Assembly (NCBI GenBank): GCA_022826865.1
Contig: JAJDUC010000001.1
Location: 1 to 64,000, forward strand
Source: Anaerolineae bacterium
GTDB taxonomy: Bacteria > Chloroflexota > Anaerolineae > Aggregatilineales > Phototrophicaceae
Length of the DNA: 64,000 bases
Direction of reading: 5' to 3'
The notes under the pieces were generated by a model. That model was not told the origin of the DNA. It made no database searches and saw only the letters and a list, made by a program, of their open reading frames with translations. This document shows positions 8,802 to 18,355 of this stretch, one piece after another; position 1 is the first letter of the stretch; each line of letters begins with the position of its first letter. A program made the position numbers and the translations under genes.

Positions 8802-9515
8802 TCAACCCGACGCGTCCTCGGCTGCCAAGTAGTCGCAGTGCGCAGTGATCGGGCAGCGATCACAAGCCGGCGTCCGCGCATGGCAGGTATCGCGCCCGTG
8901 CTGAATGAGTTGAATGTGAAATTGGTAGTAGTCCTCCGGCGGAGCGATCGCCTCCATCACTGGATGCGCGTCATCGGCGGAGAGCTTTTCCGGCAAGAAG
9001 CCGATGCGTTTGCTGACGCGGAATATATGCGTGTCCACCGGAAATGCCGGCCGGCCGTAGGCAAAGCACAAGACAATCGCGGCCGTCTTTGGTCCGATGC
9101 CTCTCAAGGACACCAGCCAAGCCTTCGCTTCTTCAATTGAAAGCTCATCCAGGAAATCGATGCTGTATTCGCCGACCTTGTCGTGGATGACCGCCAGGAC
9201 ATTCTGGATGCGCGGCGCTTTCTGATTCGCCAGCCCGGCCGGACGTATCGCGTCGGTGAGCGCGTCCAGCGCGGCGAAACGCACATCGGCCCATGCCGGA
9301 AAGCGTTCCTTCAGCCGATCAAAAGCCAGATCACGATTTCTGTCATTTGTGCTCTGGCTCAAAATGCAGCTTATCAATTCATCCATGCCGTCCTGATTGC
9401 GCGACCAATTGAGCGTTCCATAAACTTCGGTGAGAGCAGCCGCGACCGGCCCGTACTTCGCTTTGCGCCGGGGGAATGCATCAACTTTGCTGAGCGGATC
9501 TCGTTTTCGCGCCAT
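8802..9515 (-). CDS. Endonuclease III-family DNA glycosylase
   Basis: The 237-residue base-excision repair enzyme has the helix-hairpin-helix LRGIGPKTAAIVL with the catalytic Lys position, followed by the conserved Asp in PVDTHIFRV. A C-terminal iron-sulphur loop (C-x6-C-x2-C-x5-C) is intact. The segment ISCILSQSTND matches the family's LSAQTTD. The ATG at 9515 is used: an upstream open frame to 9671 crosses repeat B1 and is not protein-like. It could be nth or a related thermophile-type EndoIII. Confidence 0.93.
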   Translation of the reverse strand: MARKRDPLSKVDAFPRRKAKYGPVAAALTEVYGTLNWSRNQDGMDELISCILSQSTNDRNRDLAFDRLKERFPAWADVRFAALDALTDAIRPAGLANQKAPRIQNVLAVIHDKVGEYSIDFLDELSIEEAKAWLVSLRGIGPKTAAIVLCFAYGRPAFPVDTHIFRVSKRIGFLPEKLSADDAHPVMEAIAPPEDYYQFHIQLIQHGRDTCHARTPACDRCPITAHCDYLAAEDASG

Positions 9516-9555
9516 AGGCCAATTGTACTGCGCGCGCGCCTCGCTGCCAGTGACG

Positions 9556-9746
9556 AGATTGGCGGTAATGCATCCATTTCGGTTGAAATAGTCTGGTAGG
9601 GGCGATCCGGCGGATCGCCCGATGGGTAGAACAGAATCGAAATTGGGCGACTCGCCGGGGCGCGTGGACACAGCCCGTCAGTCGCCCCTGCCAAATCGTC
9701 GGTATTTTAAGAAATTCAACCGGCTCTAATACACTGCCAGATTGGC
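9556..9746. repeat. Family B MITE-like repeat, copy B1, with 8-bp target duplication
   Basis: The element spans 9564-9738 and is flanked by a perfect 8-bp direct repeat, AGATTGGC (9556-9563 and 9739-9746). The ends are inverted (GGTAATGCATCC and, reversed, GGCAGTGTATTA), each followed by CGGTTGAA. The core holds a short hairpin (stem GGGCGATCC, loop GGC) and a second hairpin whose loop carries an extra ~22 nt. It is oriented opposite to copy B2 (19206-19359). Confidence 0.85.
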
Positions 9747-9760
9747 CTTCAGCGGACAAA

Positions 9761-11053
9761 TCAGGCAGGCTTCGCGCCGATGCCGCTCTTGCCGGCGCCT
9801 TCCGCTTTGTCCTGCGGCAAGAAGTACCAGGCGATGATTGCGATAACGGCGAAGACGAAGGCTGTCGCCAGAAACGTGCCGCGCATCCCCAGCCAGATTG
9901 CCACAGTAGCGCCGAATAATGGCGCCGCCGCCCGCGAGCCCGAAATGACCGAGTTTTCCATGCCATAGACTGCGCCGGCCGTTTGAGCATCAGTGTAACG
10001 CGAAAGCAGCGCGCTTGGCACCGCCACCATGCCTCCAGCGACGAGGCCGGAAAGGCCCTGTAACAAGAGCAACTGCCAGACATCGGCGACGAAAGCTTGC
10101 GGCAGGTATAGCAGCGCGGCCGCAGTCGAACAATAGAAGAGCACCTTGCGATGGCTGATGCGATCGCCGAGGTTGCCCAGATAGACCGCGCCCAGCGTCG
10201 ATGTCGCCGCCGAAACCGCCATCACCATACCGGCATAGGTATTGCTGGTATCAGCGCCGCGAGCGACCAGGGACACCACAAAGAGCGGAGCGATGGGAAC
10301 GATAATCATGCGCGCCAAGCCCGACAGAAATCGCAGGGACAGCACCAAGCCGACGCCCGAAGTTCCCAAGATGTTTTTCCAGCTCTGCAAAACCGATGTC
10401 CGCCGCTTCTCCGAGTTTGCAGCTAGCGAACTGCTGTCTTCACCGACACCGACCAGGACGACCATTCCGCCGGCCATAAGAAGAAGGGCGGTAATCAAGA
10501 AAGGAATGCTGTATCCGAAAAGATCAGCCAAAACACCGCCCAGGAGCGGGCCCACGGCAACCCCGGCCCAAAGGCCGACCTGCAGCGCGCCCATGGCAAA
10601 GCCGACGCGGTGACGGGGCGTCGCCGCCGCCACCAGGGCGTTGTTGGCCGAGACCGTGCCCGTGACAAGGCCTTGCGCGGCCCGTATGAGGATGAGTTGT
10701 TCGGCATTTTGAGCGAATGCCATCAACGCCAAGGTCATCGCCCCGCCAAAAAGCGCGCGCATGATCATCTTCTTGCGCCCAAAGCGATCGGCAAATACAC
10801 CCCAGAACGGCGCTGAAATCATCATGGTGATGCCCTGCGCCGATATCACGAGCCCAGCAAGCAATTCCGTGCTAAGGCCGCTGGCGCTGCCCAAGTCTTC
10901 AATATACAGCGGCAGGAAAGGAAATATCATCGAGAAGCCGACCGCTGACAGAACCTGGGCGACACAGACCACGCCCAAGGTGTACTTCCAGCTATGGGGC
11001 AGGGAAAATGCTCGCGCAAGCGTATGTTGATTTGCCGACAGGGCTTTCGCCAT
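9761..11053 (-). CDS. MFS drug-efflux-type transporter 1
   Basis: The 430-residue membrane protein has twelve predicted helices and the major facilitator motif A, GVFADRFGRKKM, after helix 2. A motif C-like segment (G.GVAVGPLLGGVLAD) in helix 5 marks proton antiporters of the DHA1/TetA type. It is about 40% identical by eye to the next gene upstream, from which it seems to have arisen by tandem duplication. Substrate unknown. An intrinsic terminator of the upstream copy separates the two, so this gene probably has a separate promoter. Confidence 0.88.
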   Translation of the reverse strand: MAKALSANQHTLARAFSLPHSWKYTLGVVCVAQVLSAVGFSMIFPFLPLYIEDLGSASGLSTELLAGLVISAQGITMMISAPFWGVFADRFGRKKMIMRALFGGAMTLALMAFAQNAEQLILIRAAQGLVTGTVSANNALVAAATPRHRVGFAMGALQVGLWAGVAVGPLLGGVLADLFGYSIPFLITALLLMAGGMVVLVGVGEDSSSLAANSEKRRTSVLQSWKNILGTSGVGLVLSLRFLSGLARMIIVPIAPLFVVSLVARGADTSNTYAGMVMAVSAATSTLGAVYLGNLGDRISHRKVLFYCSTAAALLYLPQAFVADVWQLLLLQGLSGLVAGGMVAVPSALLSRYTDAQTAGAVYGMENSVISGSRAAAPLFGATVAIWLGMRGTFLATAFVFAVIAIIAWYFLPQDKAEGAGKSGIGAKPA

Positions 11054-11090
11054 TGGGGTCCAACCTTTGTTCCGTACGAATAAGCGTCAC

Positions 11091-11120
11091 AAAAAAAGAG
11101 CCTGTCCGCGGACGACAGGC
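11091..11120 (-). terminator. Terminator after MFS gene 2
   Basis: On the minus strand a perfect 7-bp stem (GCCTGTC with GACAGGC, 7-nt loop) is followed by TC and a run of seven Ts. It lies between the two MFS genes, 55 bases after the stop of the gene at 11175-12446. Confidence 0.85.
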
Positions 11121-11174
11121 AAAATCAGTCATCAAACTATGTCCTGTATTGATGATTCAGCGCATCAATATCCT

Positions 11175-12446
11175 CTAACGTCCGCCAGCCAAAGCGCCGA
11201 ACAAGCTCAAGCGTTTGCGTTTTGGCGACGGCAAGAACTGCGTTCCAATCGCCAAAATCGCTAGGTAATAGATGGCGACCACCGCGAAGACCACGCGCAA
11301 GCCGAAGATCGATGCGATGATCGACGCAGTCAGCGGCGCCATGCCATTAGCGAACGAAGAAACGGAGGCGTCCAGACCATAAACCGAGCCCTCATCTCCC
11401 ATCGCTGAGTAGCGCGCCAGCATAGCCGCAGGCGCCGCCAGGACGCCGCCCGCCGCAAAGCCCGCCAGCCCCTGCAGCAGGAGCAACTGTCCGATATTTG
11501 TGACCAGGGCCTGCGGGAGGTAGGCCGCGGCCGCCAGAACCGACGCCCCGAGCAGTATATTGCGATAGCCTACGCGGTCGCTAAGCCAACCCAGGACCAG
11601 CGAGCCGGCGGTCGTTGTTATTGCCGACACGGTTATGACGAGCCCGGCGAAGCTGCTTGCGCCCGATGTCATCATATCGGGCAGCAGGGCAAGGACAAAC
11701 AAGGGCGCGATCGGCATAATAGAGCGCTGGGCAAAGCCGTTGAGAAAGCGCAGCGAATACACGGCCTTCACACCCTGCGCCCGAAGAACAACCTTCCAGG
11801 CGCTTATCATGTTTACTGGATTCAAATCCAGGCGGCTGTTTTTCGGGGGCTTGTAGGTCTCGCGAACGCCAATTGTCACAAGCAGACCAGCCAAAAATAG
11901 CAAGACCGAAGTGAAAAAGAATGGCGCCTGGAAACCGAAATTGTCCGCCAGGATGCCGCCGATTGTAGGGCCAATCGCCACGCCGCCAAATAGGCCGACT
12001 TGCAGCGTACCGAGCGCGAAACCAATGCGCTCGCGCGGGCTCTCGCCGGCCACCAGCGCCATGTTGGCTGCAATCAAGCCGCTGGTTAATCCCTGCAGAG
12101 CGCGCAAGGCGATCAGCGCCAGCGCCGTCTGCGCGAAGCCCATCAGCGCCATGATGACCGACGCGCAGAATATGGCGCGCATGACCATTTTCTTGCGCCC
12201 ATATTGATCGGCCAAACGCCCCCAAAATGGCGTCACCAAAGCCGCCACCAGCGGCGGCGCGGCAATCACCAAGCCAGCCAACAGCTCCGGACTGATGAAG
12301 TGGGCGTCTTTTAATGTCTGAACATAGATGGGCAAAAAGGGGTATACAAGCGAGATGCCACCGGTGCTAAGCGCCTGCGCCAGCGAAACGACAAGTAATG
12401 TGACGACCCAGCGCTTTAGCGGTAGAGAGTCTTCAGCCTCTTGCAT
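11175..12446 (-). CDS. MFS drug-efflux-type transporter 2
   Basis: The 423-residue, twelve-helix transporter is a paralogue of the adjacent gene. Motif A is GRLADQYGRKKMVM and the helix 5 antiporter motif GVAIGPTIGGILAD is present. Both proteins share the LLAGLVI entry to helix 2 and the QGLAGF.AGG..A.PAALL segment in the C-terminal half. It likely exports a small hydrophobic compound. It is divergent from lysS. Confidence 0.88.
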   Translation of the reverse strand: MQEAEDSLPLKRWVVTLLVVSLAQALSTGGISLVYPFLPIYVQTLKDAHFISPELLAGLVIAAPPLVAALVTPFWGRLADQYGRKKMVMRAIFCASVIMALMGFAQTALALIALRALQGLTSGLIAANMALVAGESPRERIGFALGTLQVGLFGGVAIGPTIGGILADNFGFQAPFFFTSVLLFLAGLLVTIGVRETYKPPKNSRLDLNPVNMISAWKVVLRAQGVKAVYSLRFLNGFAQRSIMPIAPLFVLALLPDMMTSGASSFAGLVITVSAITTTAGSLVLGWLSDRVGYRNILLGASVLAAAAYLPQALVTNIGQLLLLQGLAGFAAGGVLAAPAAMLARYSAMGDEGSVYGLDASVSSFANGMAPLTASIIASIFGLRVVFAVVAIYYLAILAIGTQFLPSPKRKRLSLFGALAGGR

Positions 12447-12747
12447 TTACAGCCGCGGTCCGCTTGTTCAATTGCAAATTCGACTAGGCTACAATCTTTC
12501 AGGCAATTTGCAAGCGTGGATTTGCTCCAATCCCAGGGGATTGATTGCATCTGTAAATCCGCGCCAATCTATAATACGCTTTTGCCCGGGCCGCGGCGCG
12601 GGATGGCAAGAGAATACCAGATTTCAATATATTCGGCAGTCCAGATGCGGCGCATCCCCGCCACCTTGGGGAGGGGCTGATTGTGATTGCCTTCGAGAGG
12701 GGCGCCGGCCCGCAATCGCTGTCTAGCGCAAGCCCGGCGAGGCAATA
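12447..12747. promoter_or_regulatory. Divergent intergenic region upstream of lysS
   Basis: This 300-bp region separates divergent MFS and lysS genes. A perfect TATAAT at 12570-12575 with TTGCAT at 12545-12550 (19-bp spacer) could drive lysS, leaving a leader of about 165 nt rich in GC repeats. A second weak -10 (TACAAT, 12490-12495) precedes an imperfect inverted repeat (GCGTGGATTT with AAATCCGCGC). I see no T-box or lysine riboswitch hallmarks. Confidence 0.4.
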
Positions 12748-14628
12748 ATGTGGCAGCCAAGCAAACTGGAACTGGAGCGCCTTGAAAAAGCCGAAAGGCT
12801 TGAAGATCAGGGCATTGCATTGTACCCGGCGCGGATCAGGCGCACGCACCGCGTTGCCGATGCAGTGGAGCGCTTCTTGCAACAGGAGGCGCAGCTTTCA
12901 GAGGCTGAAGTCTCTCCCATCGAGGTCACCGTTGCAGGACGGATCCGCCGGCTGAACAGCAAGGGCAAAGTCTCATTCGCCCATATTGAAGACGAAAGTG
13001 GACGCGTACAACTTTTCCTCCGCATTGATGCCCTGGGCGAAGAAAAATACGCACTCATTCGACGCAAGCTCATCGATGTCGATGACTACATCGAGGCCAG
13101 CGGCGCCATGATGCGGACGCGCGCCGGCGAGATCAGCGTCGCAGCGCGGAAGTTGCGCCTGATAAGCAAAGCCTTGAGCCCCTTGCCAGTCATCAAAGAA
13201 CAGCGCCGCGACGACGGCGCCATCGTCGAATACGGCGAATTCAAGGATATCGAAACGCGCTACCGCCAGCGTTATGCCGATCTGGCGGTCAATCGGGCCG
13301 TTCGCGATATCTTCATCAAGCGCGCGCAGACCATCAAAGCGCTGCGCGACTTCCTCGATAATGAAGGCATGCTGGAGGTCGAAACGCCGATACTGCAGCC
13401 GCTCTATGGGGGCGCCGCGGCACGGCCCTTCACTACGCGACACAATCAACTGCATCAGGATCTCTACTTGCGCATCAGCTTCGAACTCTACCTGAAGCGG
13501 CTGCTTGTCGGCGGCTACGACGCGGTCTACGAGATCGGACGCGACTTCCGCAACGAAGGCGTGAGCCACAAACACAATACCGAATTCACCATGCTCGAGT
13601 TTTATAAGGCCTACATTGATTACAATGGCGTGATGGACATTACCGAGCGCATGTTCGCCTATACTGCCGAGGTTGTCACAGGCTCGGCGCAGATTGTCTA
13701 TCAGGACGAAAGCATCAATCTGGCGCCGCCCTGGAAGCGCCTCAGTATCCGCGAGGCCACGCAGGAGCTGCTGGGCTTTGACTACATGGATTACCCAAGC
13801 AGCGAATCACTTTACAACTATCTCGTTTCCCGCGATTTGGCCGACGGGCTGGATCCGCAGGACACCTGGGGGCGCATGATCGTCGAACACCTGCTGGGCA
13901 ACTATATCGAACCGCGCCTGATTCAGCCGACTATCATCAAAGATTATCCGCGGGACATGTCGCCCTTTGCCAAACGGCTGCAAGGCGCGCGCGCCAGCGA
14001 CGATAAGGACGATAAGAAGGAACAACGCTATTACGACAGCCATACCGAGCGCTTTGAGTTTTTTATTGCCGGCATGGAGATGGGCAATGCCTTCACAGAA
14101 CTCAATGATGCGCGCGATCAGCAGGCGCGTTTCGTCGAGATGAAGCGCCTCTACGCCGACGAAGCCGATGAAACCACGCCGCTGGATGAAGATTATCTGG
14201 CCGCCATGCGTTACGGCATGCCGCCGAACGGCGGCTTCGGCAGCGGCGTCGATCGCATGGTGATGCTGCTGACCGATCAAACTACCATCCGCGATGTCCT
14301 GCTCTTTCCGCACTTGCGCGAGCCGGCGCTTTCGGAACGGGATCTGCGCGGCCGATTCATGCTTGATGCCGCCGTGAGGCAAATCGAATATCGCTTGGAT
14401 CTACCGCTGGCTGGCGGCAAACAGAAGATTGCCCTCTGCTTGCCAGCCCATAATATCGGCCTTGAATTCCGGCTGGCGAATGCGCTGGAGGGCGCATTGC
14501 CACGGCTGCAAAAATTGCGAAATTCTTTCCCCGGCATCCTATATGTGATGACCGAGGAGCAGATTTTTCGCGCCGACGAAGAATTGCAGCCGCTAACCCC
14601 CTCGGAGTTTTGGGCCTCCCTCGGCTGA
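12748..14628 (+). CDS. lysS: Lysyl-tRNA synthetase, class II, with C-terminal extension
   Basis: The 626-residue enzyme charges tRNA-Lys. An OB-fold anticodon domain (about 60-165, VAGRIRRLNSKGKVSFAHIED) precedes the class II catalytic core: motif 1 around ETPILQPLYGGAAARPF, motif 2 GRDFRNEGVSHKHNTEFTM, and motif 3 GGFGSGVDRMVML (residues 495-507). Family members end near 500-510 residues, soon after FPHLREP. Here about 100 more residues follow (528-626), of no family I recognise. They are continuous with the frame and end at TAG-free coding sequence, so this is not readthrough. Confidence 0.96.
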   Translation: MWQPSKLELERLEKAERLEDQGIALYPARIRRTHRVADAVERFLQQEAQLSEAEVSPIEVTVAGRIRRLNSKGKVSFAHIEDESGRVQLFLRIDALGEEKYALIRRKLIDVDDYIEASGAMMRTRAGEISVAARKLRLISKALSPLPVIKEQRRDDGAIVEYGEFKDIETRYRQRYADLAVNRAVRDIFIKRAQTIKALRDFLDNEGMLEVETPILQPLYGGAAARPFTTRHNQLHQDLYLRISFELYLKRLLVGGYDAVYEIGRDFRNEGVSHKHNTEFTMLEFYKAYIDYNGVMDITERMFAYTAEVVTGSAQIVYQDESINLAPPWKRLSIREATQELLGFDYMDYPSSESLYNYLVSRDLADGLDPQDTWGRMIVEHLLGNYIEPRLIQPTIIKDYPRDMSPFAKRLQGARASDDKDDKKEQRYYDSHTERFEFFIAGMEMGNAFTELNDARDQQARFVEMKRLYADEADETTPLDEDYLAAMRYGMPPNGGFGSGVDRMVMLLTDQTTIRDVLLFPHLREPALSERDLRGRFMLDAAVRQIEYRLDLPLAGGKQKIALCLPAHNIGLEFRLANALEGALPRLQKLRNSFPGILYVMTEEQIFRADEELQPLTPSEFWASLG

Positions 14629-14713
14629 GGCGCTTGCCCGCTAGTGTTTCGCTGGTGTATGATCGTGGTGCGCTGCATTTGCGGCTTGTGAAGTATCGGA
14701 AGCGCTGACCGAA

Positions 14714-14899
14714 ATGATTGACTGGCTGACGCCGCAAGTTTTTGATCTTCTCGTGATGGCCAACATCGCCCTCGGCCTCGCGCTGGCTGCTCGTCGCTTT
14801 GCCCGAGATTTGCGGCTGCCGCTCCCCGATGACGCGCCGGTTTGGGCGCGCGAGCGCTACGAGCTCCCCGTTCAAGATCCCTCCTCCAATTCGTCTTAG
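14714..14899 (+). CDS. Small single-helix membrane protein (putative)
   Basis: A 61-residue frame between lysS and serS encodes one likely transmembrane helix (VFDLLVMANIALGLALAARRF, residues 9-28) followed by basic residues and a short hydrophilic tail. A possible -10 (TATGAT, 14658-14663) lies upstream but the ribosome site is weak. No family is recognised. It may equally be a chance frame in a 380-bp gap; the helix and positive-inside pattern favour a real gene slightly. Confidence 0.45.
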   Translation: MIDWLTPQVFDLLVMANIALGLALAARRFARDLRLPLPDDAPVWARERYELPVQDPSSNSS

Positions 14900-15010
14900 A
14901 TCCATGCGCCGCTCTATCGGGGCATGACGGAGCATTGCCTGCGGCGCATGGCACAGGCAGAATACATTCAATCCGAGTCAAAACCGATTCTCTAAGGAGT
15001 GAGGACAGAC

Positions 15011-16426
15011 ATGCTTGATATTGCGCTGATCCGGCAGAAGCCGGATTGGATCAAGGAACAAATTGAGAAGCTGGGCGATGAAGCGGCGTTGGCCCGCATT
15101 GATGCCATAGTGGAGTTGGATCGCCAACGGCGCGCGATCCGCACCCGGATCGAGACCGAACAGGCGGCGCGCAATAAGCTAAACCGAGCAATGGGGGTAC
15201 TTCGCGGCAGCAAGACGATGACCGATGGCGAAAAGGCAATGCGCGCGCAGACGGCAAGCGCCGCGATCGGCGTCAGGGATTACGACCGAGCCAGCGCTAT
15301 CCTGGAAGCGTCGGAAGCGGTCGGCGGCGCCGTTCCAGCCGACGCGGCGGCATTTGAAGAACTCATTCGCGAACTGCGCATAATGGGCGATCAAATCAAC
15401 GACGGCTTCAAGCAGGCAGAGACAATCGAATCAGAATTGCGGGATAACATGCTCTGGATCCCCAATCTGCCGCATGAAAGCGTGCCGGTCGCCGCCAGCG
15501 AGGACGACAACGTGGCGGGCGCGATCCAGGGCGCGCTGCGTGAATTCGACTTTGATCCCAAGCCGCATTGGGAGCTCGGCCCGGCCTTGGGCATCATCGA
15601 CTTCGAACGCGGCGTCAAAATCTCGGGCAGCCGCTATTATGTGCTGAAAGACTGGGGAGCGCGCCTGCAGCGGGCGCTTATCAGCTTCTTTCTTGATACG
15701 GCGCGGGCGAACAGCTACCGCGAGGTCTACACACCTTACATCGTGCATCGGGAAATGCTCTACGGCTCGGCGCAATTCCCCAAGTTTGAGGACACGGTCT
15801 ATGGCTTGGCGGAGGAAGACAAGTTTCTGTTGCCCACTGCCGAAGTCGCCATCACGAATCTGCATCGCGATGAGATCCTGGAAGAAGCCGAATTGCCGCT
15901 GAGTTATGTCGCGCATAGCCCCTGCTTCCGCAGTGAAAAAGCCAGCGCCGGCCGTGACGTCCGCGGCATCAAACGCGTGCACCAATTCGAAAAAGTGGAG
16001 ATGTTCAAATTCACCAGGCCGGAATCGAGCTACGATGAGCTTGAAACGATGACGGAGCAAGCGGAAGCAATTTGCGCGCAATTGAAGGTCCCGTATCGCC
16101 GGTTGGAAATTGTCACCGGCGATCTCGGTTTCAGCGCCACCAAGAAGTACGACATCGAGATCTGGTCGCCGGGCTGCGAGGAATGGCTCGAAGTCAGCTC
16201 CTGCAGCAACACGGAAGCCTTTCAGGCGCGCCGGGCGATGCTGCGCTATTACCCAAGCGACAGCCGCAAATCGCGATACCTGCACACGCTGAACGGCAGC
16301 GGTCTGGCGACGCCGCGGGTGATGATCGCCCTCATGGAGAACTACCAGCAGGCCGATGGCAGCATCGAGATCCCAGATGTGTTAAGACCGTATCTGGGAG
16401 GCGCAGCTGTCATCCCAATGACATGA
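15011..16426 (+). CDS. serS: Seryl-tRNA synthetase
   Basis: The 471-residue class II synthetase has the N-terminal antiparallel coiled coil that grips the long variable arm of tRNA-Ser (about residues 27-115), then the catalytic core with motif 2 FRSEKASAGRDVRGIKRVHQ and motif 3 near the C-terminus (GSGLATPRVMIALMEN). The insertion between motifs is slightly longer than in E. coli. The start at ATG 15011 is set by AAGGAGTGAGG seven bases upstream, rather than the overlapping GTG at 14999. Confidence 0.96.
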   Translation: MLDIALIRQKPDWIKEQIEKLGDEAALARIDAIVELDRQRRAIRTRIETEQAARNKLNRAMGVLRGSKTMTDGEKAMRAQTASAAIGVRDYDRASAILEASEAVGGAVPADAAAFEELIRELRIMGDQINDGFKQAETIESELRDNMLWIPNLPHESVPVAASEDDNVAGAIQGALREFDFDPKPHWELGPALGIIDFERGVKISGSRYYVLKDWGARLQRALISFFLDTARANSYREVYTPYIVHREMLYGSAQFPKFEDTVYGLAEEDKFLLPTAEVAITNLHRDEILEEAELPLSYVAHSPCFRSEKASAGRDVRGIKRVHQFEKVEMFKFTRPESSYDELETMTEQAEAICAQLKVPYRRLEIVTGDLGFSATKKYDIEIWSPGCEEWLEVSSCSNTEAFQARRAMLRYYPSDSRKSRYLHTLNGSGLATPRVMIALMENYQQADGSIEIPDVLRPYLGGAAVIPMT

Positions 16427-16508
16427 GAAGGTCTCGGACTTGAGGTAACTTCGGGCAACTGCGCGAGAATCCTTGCCCCCCAATAATTGGGGCGCCGCCG
16501 GATTTTCG

Positions 16509-16538
16509 TTGACAGTGATTTCGTCCAAAGTCTATAAT
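16509..16538 (+). promoter_or_regulatory. Consensus sigma-70 promoter for the ABC exporter operon
   Basis: Perfect TTGACA (16509-16514) and perfect TATAAT (16533-16538) with an 18-bp spacer. It is the best promoter match in the window and predicts strong constitutive transcription of the three genes that follow. A 6-bp hairpin (CCCCAA/TTGGGG, 16478-16492) lies just upstream. Confidence 0.85.
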
Positions 16539-16605
16539 CAGTTTGGGCTGAGCGAGATGTTGATTGCGCCAGCCAACGGCCGCGGAGTGGATTGAGGAGC
16601 AATAC

Positions 16606-17535
16606 ATGGCATCGGCATCCGTGATCGAAATGAAGGGACTTTCCAAGACATACGGTTCGGGCGAAGGCGCGACGCGGGCGCTTGACAATTTGACCTTGAA
16701 TGTCAATCGCGGCGAAATCTTCGGCTATCTTGGGCCGAACGGCGCAGGCAAAACAACCACCATCCGGATGCTGCTCGACTTGATCCGGCCGACGGCCGGC
16801 GCAGCCACCATATTTGGGATGGATGTGCGGGAAAAGAGCGTGGATATCCATCGGCGGATCGGCTTTATGCCGGGCGAGCTCAGCTTGTGGGAGGGCCGCA
16901 CCGGCAACCAGATTATCCACTATGTCGCCAGCGTTCGCGGAGACACCAAGGGCATCGTCAAGCAAGCGGCTGAAATCGCCGCGCGGCTGCAGTTGGATAC
17001 CAGCAAGCGCGTTCGCGATCTTTCCTCCGGCAACAAGCGCAAGCTGGGCTTGGCGCTCGCGATGATGCACGCGCCGGAGCTGCTCATTCTCGACGAGCCA
17101 ACGGGCGGCCTTGATCCCCTGGTCCAGCAAACCTTCCATGAAATGATGGACGAATATCGGGACAAGGGAAAGACGGTTTTCTTGTCGTCCCACGTATTAA
17201 GCGAAGTGCAAGCGATATGCGACCGCGTCGGCATTTTGCGCGATGGCGATTTGAAAGCGGTCGAATCGGTGGAGCGCCTAACGCAAGTTGAGTTCCATAC
17301 TGTCGAAGTCAGGTTCCGCGACGCCATTCCCGCCGGGCTGCCGCAGCAATTGGATGCGCTTCCGGACATCAGCGATCTCAGCGCCAATGGCGCCCGCTTG
17401 AGCATGAGATTGGTTGGCGATTTTGATCCCCTTTTGCGAGCGATCGCCTCCGGTTATGTCGAGTCCCTGCACATAGAAGAGCCGACGCTGGAGGATATCT
17501 TCCTGGCCTTCTACAGCGGCGGCGAGGAGGACTGA
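16606..17535 (+). CDS. ABC transporter ATP-binding protein (ABC-2 type exporter)
   Basis: The 309-residue nucleotide-binding subunit has Walker A GPNGAGKTT, a signature variant LSSGNKRKL, Walker B LLILDEPTGGLDP and the switch His in LSSHVLSE. The C-terminal 80 residues form the accessory domain common to exporters of the CcmA/DrrA group. ATG 16606 follows GAGGAG by 6 bases. The stop codon shares a base with the first permease start (TGATG), indicating translational coupling. The two permeases downstream complete a hetero-oligomeric exporter. Confidence 0.95.
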   Translation: MASASVIEMKGLSKTYGSGEGATRALDNLTLNVNRGEIFGYLGPNGAGKTTTIRMLLDLIRPTAGAATIFGMDVREKSVDIHRRIGFMPGELSLWEGRTGNQIIHYVASVRGDTKGIVKQAAEIAARLQLDTSKRVRDLSSGNKRKLGLALAMMHAPELLILDEPTGGLDPLVQQTFHEMMDEYRDKGKTVFLSSHVLSEVQAICDRVGILRDGDLKAVESVERLTQVEFHTVEVRFRDAIPAGLPQQLDALPDISDLSANGARLSMRLVGDFDPLLRAIASGYVESLHIEEPTLEDIFLAFYSGGEED

Positions 17536-18344
17536 TGATGAACGGGGTCGTCCTGGGCTATACCATACGCACATCCTGGAAGCAGATTCTCTATTGGGGA
17601 ATCGGCTTGGGAATACTTGGGTTTTACATCGTCTTCATCGCCTCGGATGAAGGAATCGTGCAGGGTTACGCCAACCTGTTCGAGTCGATGCCACCGGCGA
17701 TGCTGGAGGCTTTTGGCGCAAGCGATCTGGAAATGTTCCGGACGACCGAAGGCTGGATCGTCTCGGTCTTTGTATCCGAAGCCGCGATATTTCTGTCCGC
17801 TTTCGGGGTCCTGGCCGGCTTGAACATCACCGCCAACGACGAACGGTCCGGTGTGATGGACGTCATTCTGTCTCTGCCGATTTCAAGACGGGCCTATCTG
17901 CTTGAACGCTGGCTCGGCTATGCCCTGATTGGCTTGGGCATCATGCTGCTCTGCGCCGCGATCACCCTGTTTTCCGTCGCCATGCTGACTGCCGATACCG
18001 AAGCGGACAAGATCCTGGTTAGCATTATGAACATATATCCCGGCACGCTGCTCGTCATGACGGTGACTTGCCTGCTAGCGACAATCCTGCGCCGCCGCTC
18101 CGTCGCCATCGGCCTGGCAGCGGCATTTGTAGTCGGCAGCTATGTATTCAGCATTGTTGGCGGCTCCGCCAGCGGCTTCGTCGCCGATCTAATGGAGCAG
18201 ATCTCATACTTCAGCTATACGCATGGCGAAGAAATCGTCCTGGGCACATACGACCCGGTTAGCGCAGCGACCCTGATTGTTGTTGCGCTCATCGGATTCG
18301 CCCTGTCCATCAGGATGTTTGAAAGCCGTGATGTGGGCCTATAG
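17535..18344 (+). CDS. ABC-2 type exporter permease 1
   Basis: The 269-residue integral membrane protein has six predicted helices and a large hydrophilic segment after helix 1 (residues ~35-75), as in ABC-2 permeases related to tetronasin/antibiotic exporters. The cytoplasmic segment NDERSGVMDVILSLPISRRAYLLERW is the characteristic ATPase-coupling region. It starts by 1-bp overlap with the ATPase stop; a second ATG three bases later is equally possible. It resembles permease 2 along its length. Confidence 0.88.
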   Translation: MMNGVVLGYTIRTSWKQILYWGIGLGILGFYIVFIASDEGIVQGYANLFESMPPAMLEAFGASDLEMFRTTEGWIVSVFVSEAAIFLSAFGVLAGLNITANDERSGVMDVILSLPISRRAYLLERWLGYALIGLGIMLLCAAITLFSVAMLTADTEADKILVSIMNIYPGTLLVMTVTCLLATILRRRSVAIGLAAAFVVGSYVFSIVGGSASGFVADLMEQISYFSYTHGEEIVLGTYDPVSAATLIVVALIGFALSIRMFESRDVGL

Positions 18345-18355
18345 GAGTTTATGAC

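Noticed and set aside
9516..9671. Upstream extension of the endonuclease III frame
   Set aside because: It is the translation of repeat B1 and flanking DNA; EndoIII homology begins after the ATG at 9515.
12447..12747. T-box or lysine riboswitch before lysS
   Set aside because: No GGGTGGNACCGCG-type T-box element and no lysine-riboswitch core were found in the leader.
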